A DNA stretch of 64,000 bases from Seriola aureovittata (Eukaryota; Chordata; Actinopteri; Carangiformes; Carangidae): assembly GCF_021018895.1 (NCBI RefSeq), contig NC_079376.1, positions 11,337,001 to 11,401,000 on the forward strand. The letters run 5' to 3'. Shown here one piece after another: positions 63,861 through 64,000 of the stretch. A model generated the notes under the pieces. It was given only the letters and a program-made list of their open reading frames with translations, was not told the origin of the DNA and ran no database searches. How positions within the stretch are numbered: the stretch's first letter is position 1; each line of letters begins with the position of its first letter. The position numbers and the translations under genes were made by a program.

Positions 63861-64000
63861 TAATCTCATCCACATCCTGAAGGCACGAAGGGATGTCACA
63901 TTAGCATGATGCTATCTTTTCTTGTATGTGTGTGTGTGGGTGTGGGTGCCTGTGAGTTCAGGGAGACAAATGATTACATTGTCCCTGGATGCGTACTTCC

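Larger units (their letters stand above)
58421..64000. other. downstream flank, no gene recognised
   Basis: No open frame here has a recognisable domain; the longer ones (60678-61118, 62871-63416, 62504-62935) are driven by or overlap TG/CA repeats, or have no supporting splice or protein pattern. The region contains TG/CA tracts at 60985, 61213, 62977, 63089 and 63822 and a perfect 10-base inverted repeat at 61682-61707. It could be intergenic or the start of a long non-coding interval. Confidence 0.6.

Overview
The window is vertebrate genomic DNA, almost certainly from a teleost fish. It holds most of one gene on the + strand: a quaking-type STAR/KH RNA-binding protein, closest to the fish paralogue quaking-A (qkia). 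Seven coding exons (the equivalents of exons 2 to 8 of the family) lie in order with canonical AG/GT borders and compatible phases. Together they give 884 coding bases. The missing exon 1 should supply about 142 bases, for a protein of 341 residues, the length of mammalian QKI-5. The fish call rests on the exon sequences, on dense long TG/CA microsatellites in the introns, and on a microsatellite-linked interspersed repeat common in teleost genomes.

Layout: 1-4642 is the end of intron 1. Exon 2 (4643-4785) carries the end of QUA1 and the start of KH. After intron 2 (13.1 kb), exon 3 (17927-18043) carries the KH GPRG loop. After intron 3 (7.6 kb), exon 4 (25668-25811) finishes KH and begins QUA2. 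After intron 4 (20.6 kb, holding a 358-base TG tract), exon 5 (46402-46489) carries QUA2. Exon 6 (47953-48252) encodes the Ala/Pro/Tyr-rich tail, exon 7 (50448-50522) the QKI-5 nuclear localisation signal, and exon 8 (51798-51814) the last residues and stop. A long 3' UTR follows, probably using poly(A) signals at 55553 and/or 58393. From about 58.4 kb to 64 kb I see no gene.

Most interesting points: (1) exon 6 can be extended by exactly 141 bases (47 codons) to a second donor in the same phase, giving an in-frame insertion, or a truncated tail without the nuclear signal if the intron is retained; (2) two in-frame acceptors 24 bases apart start exon 6; (3) the 3' UTR has 8-mer sites for both miR-200 seed classes within 75 bases, an miR-214 8-mer and miR-375-type sites; (4) quaking-type ACTAAY motifs sit at the terminal-exon junction, across the stop codon, and downstream of exons 2 and 5, suggesting autoregulation; (5) several extreme simple repeats ((TG)179, (TGCG)18, a 23-base G run). 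No terminal exon equivalent to mammalian QKI-6 or QKI-7 was recognised. Everything was read by eye; no alignment or database search was run.
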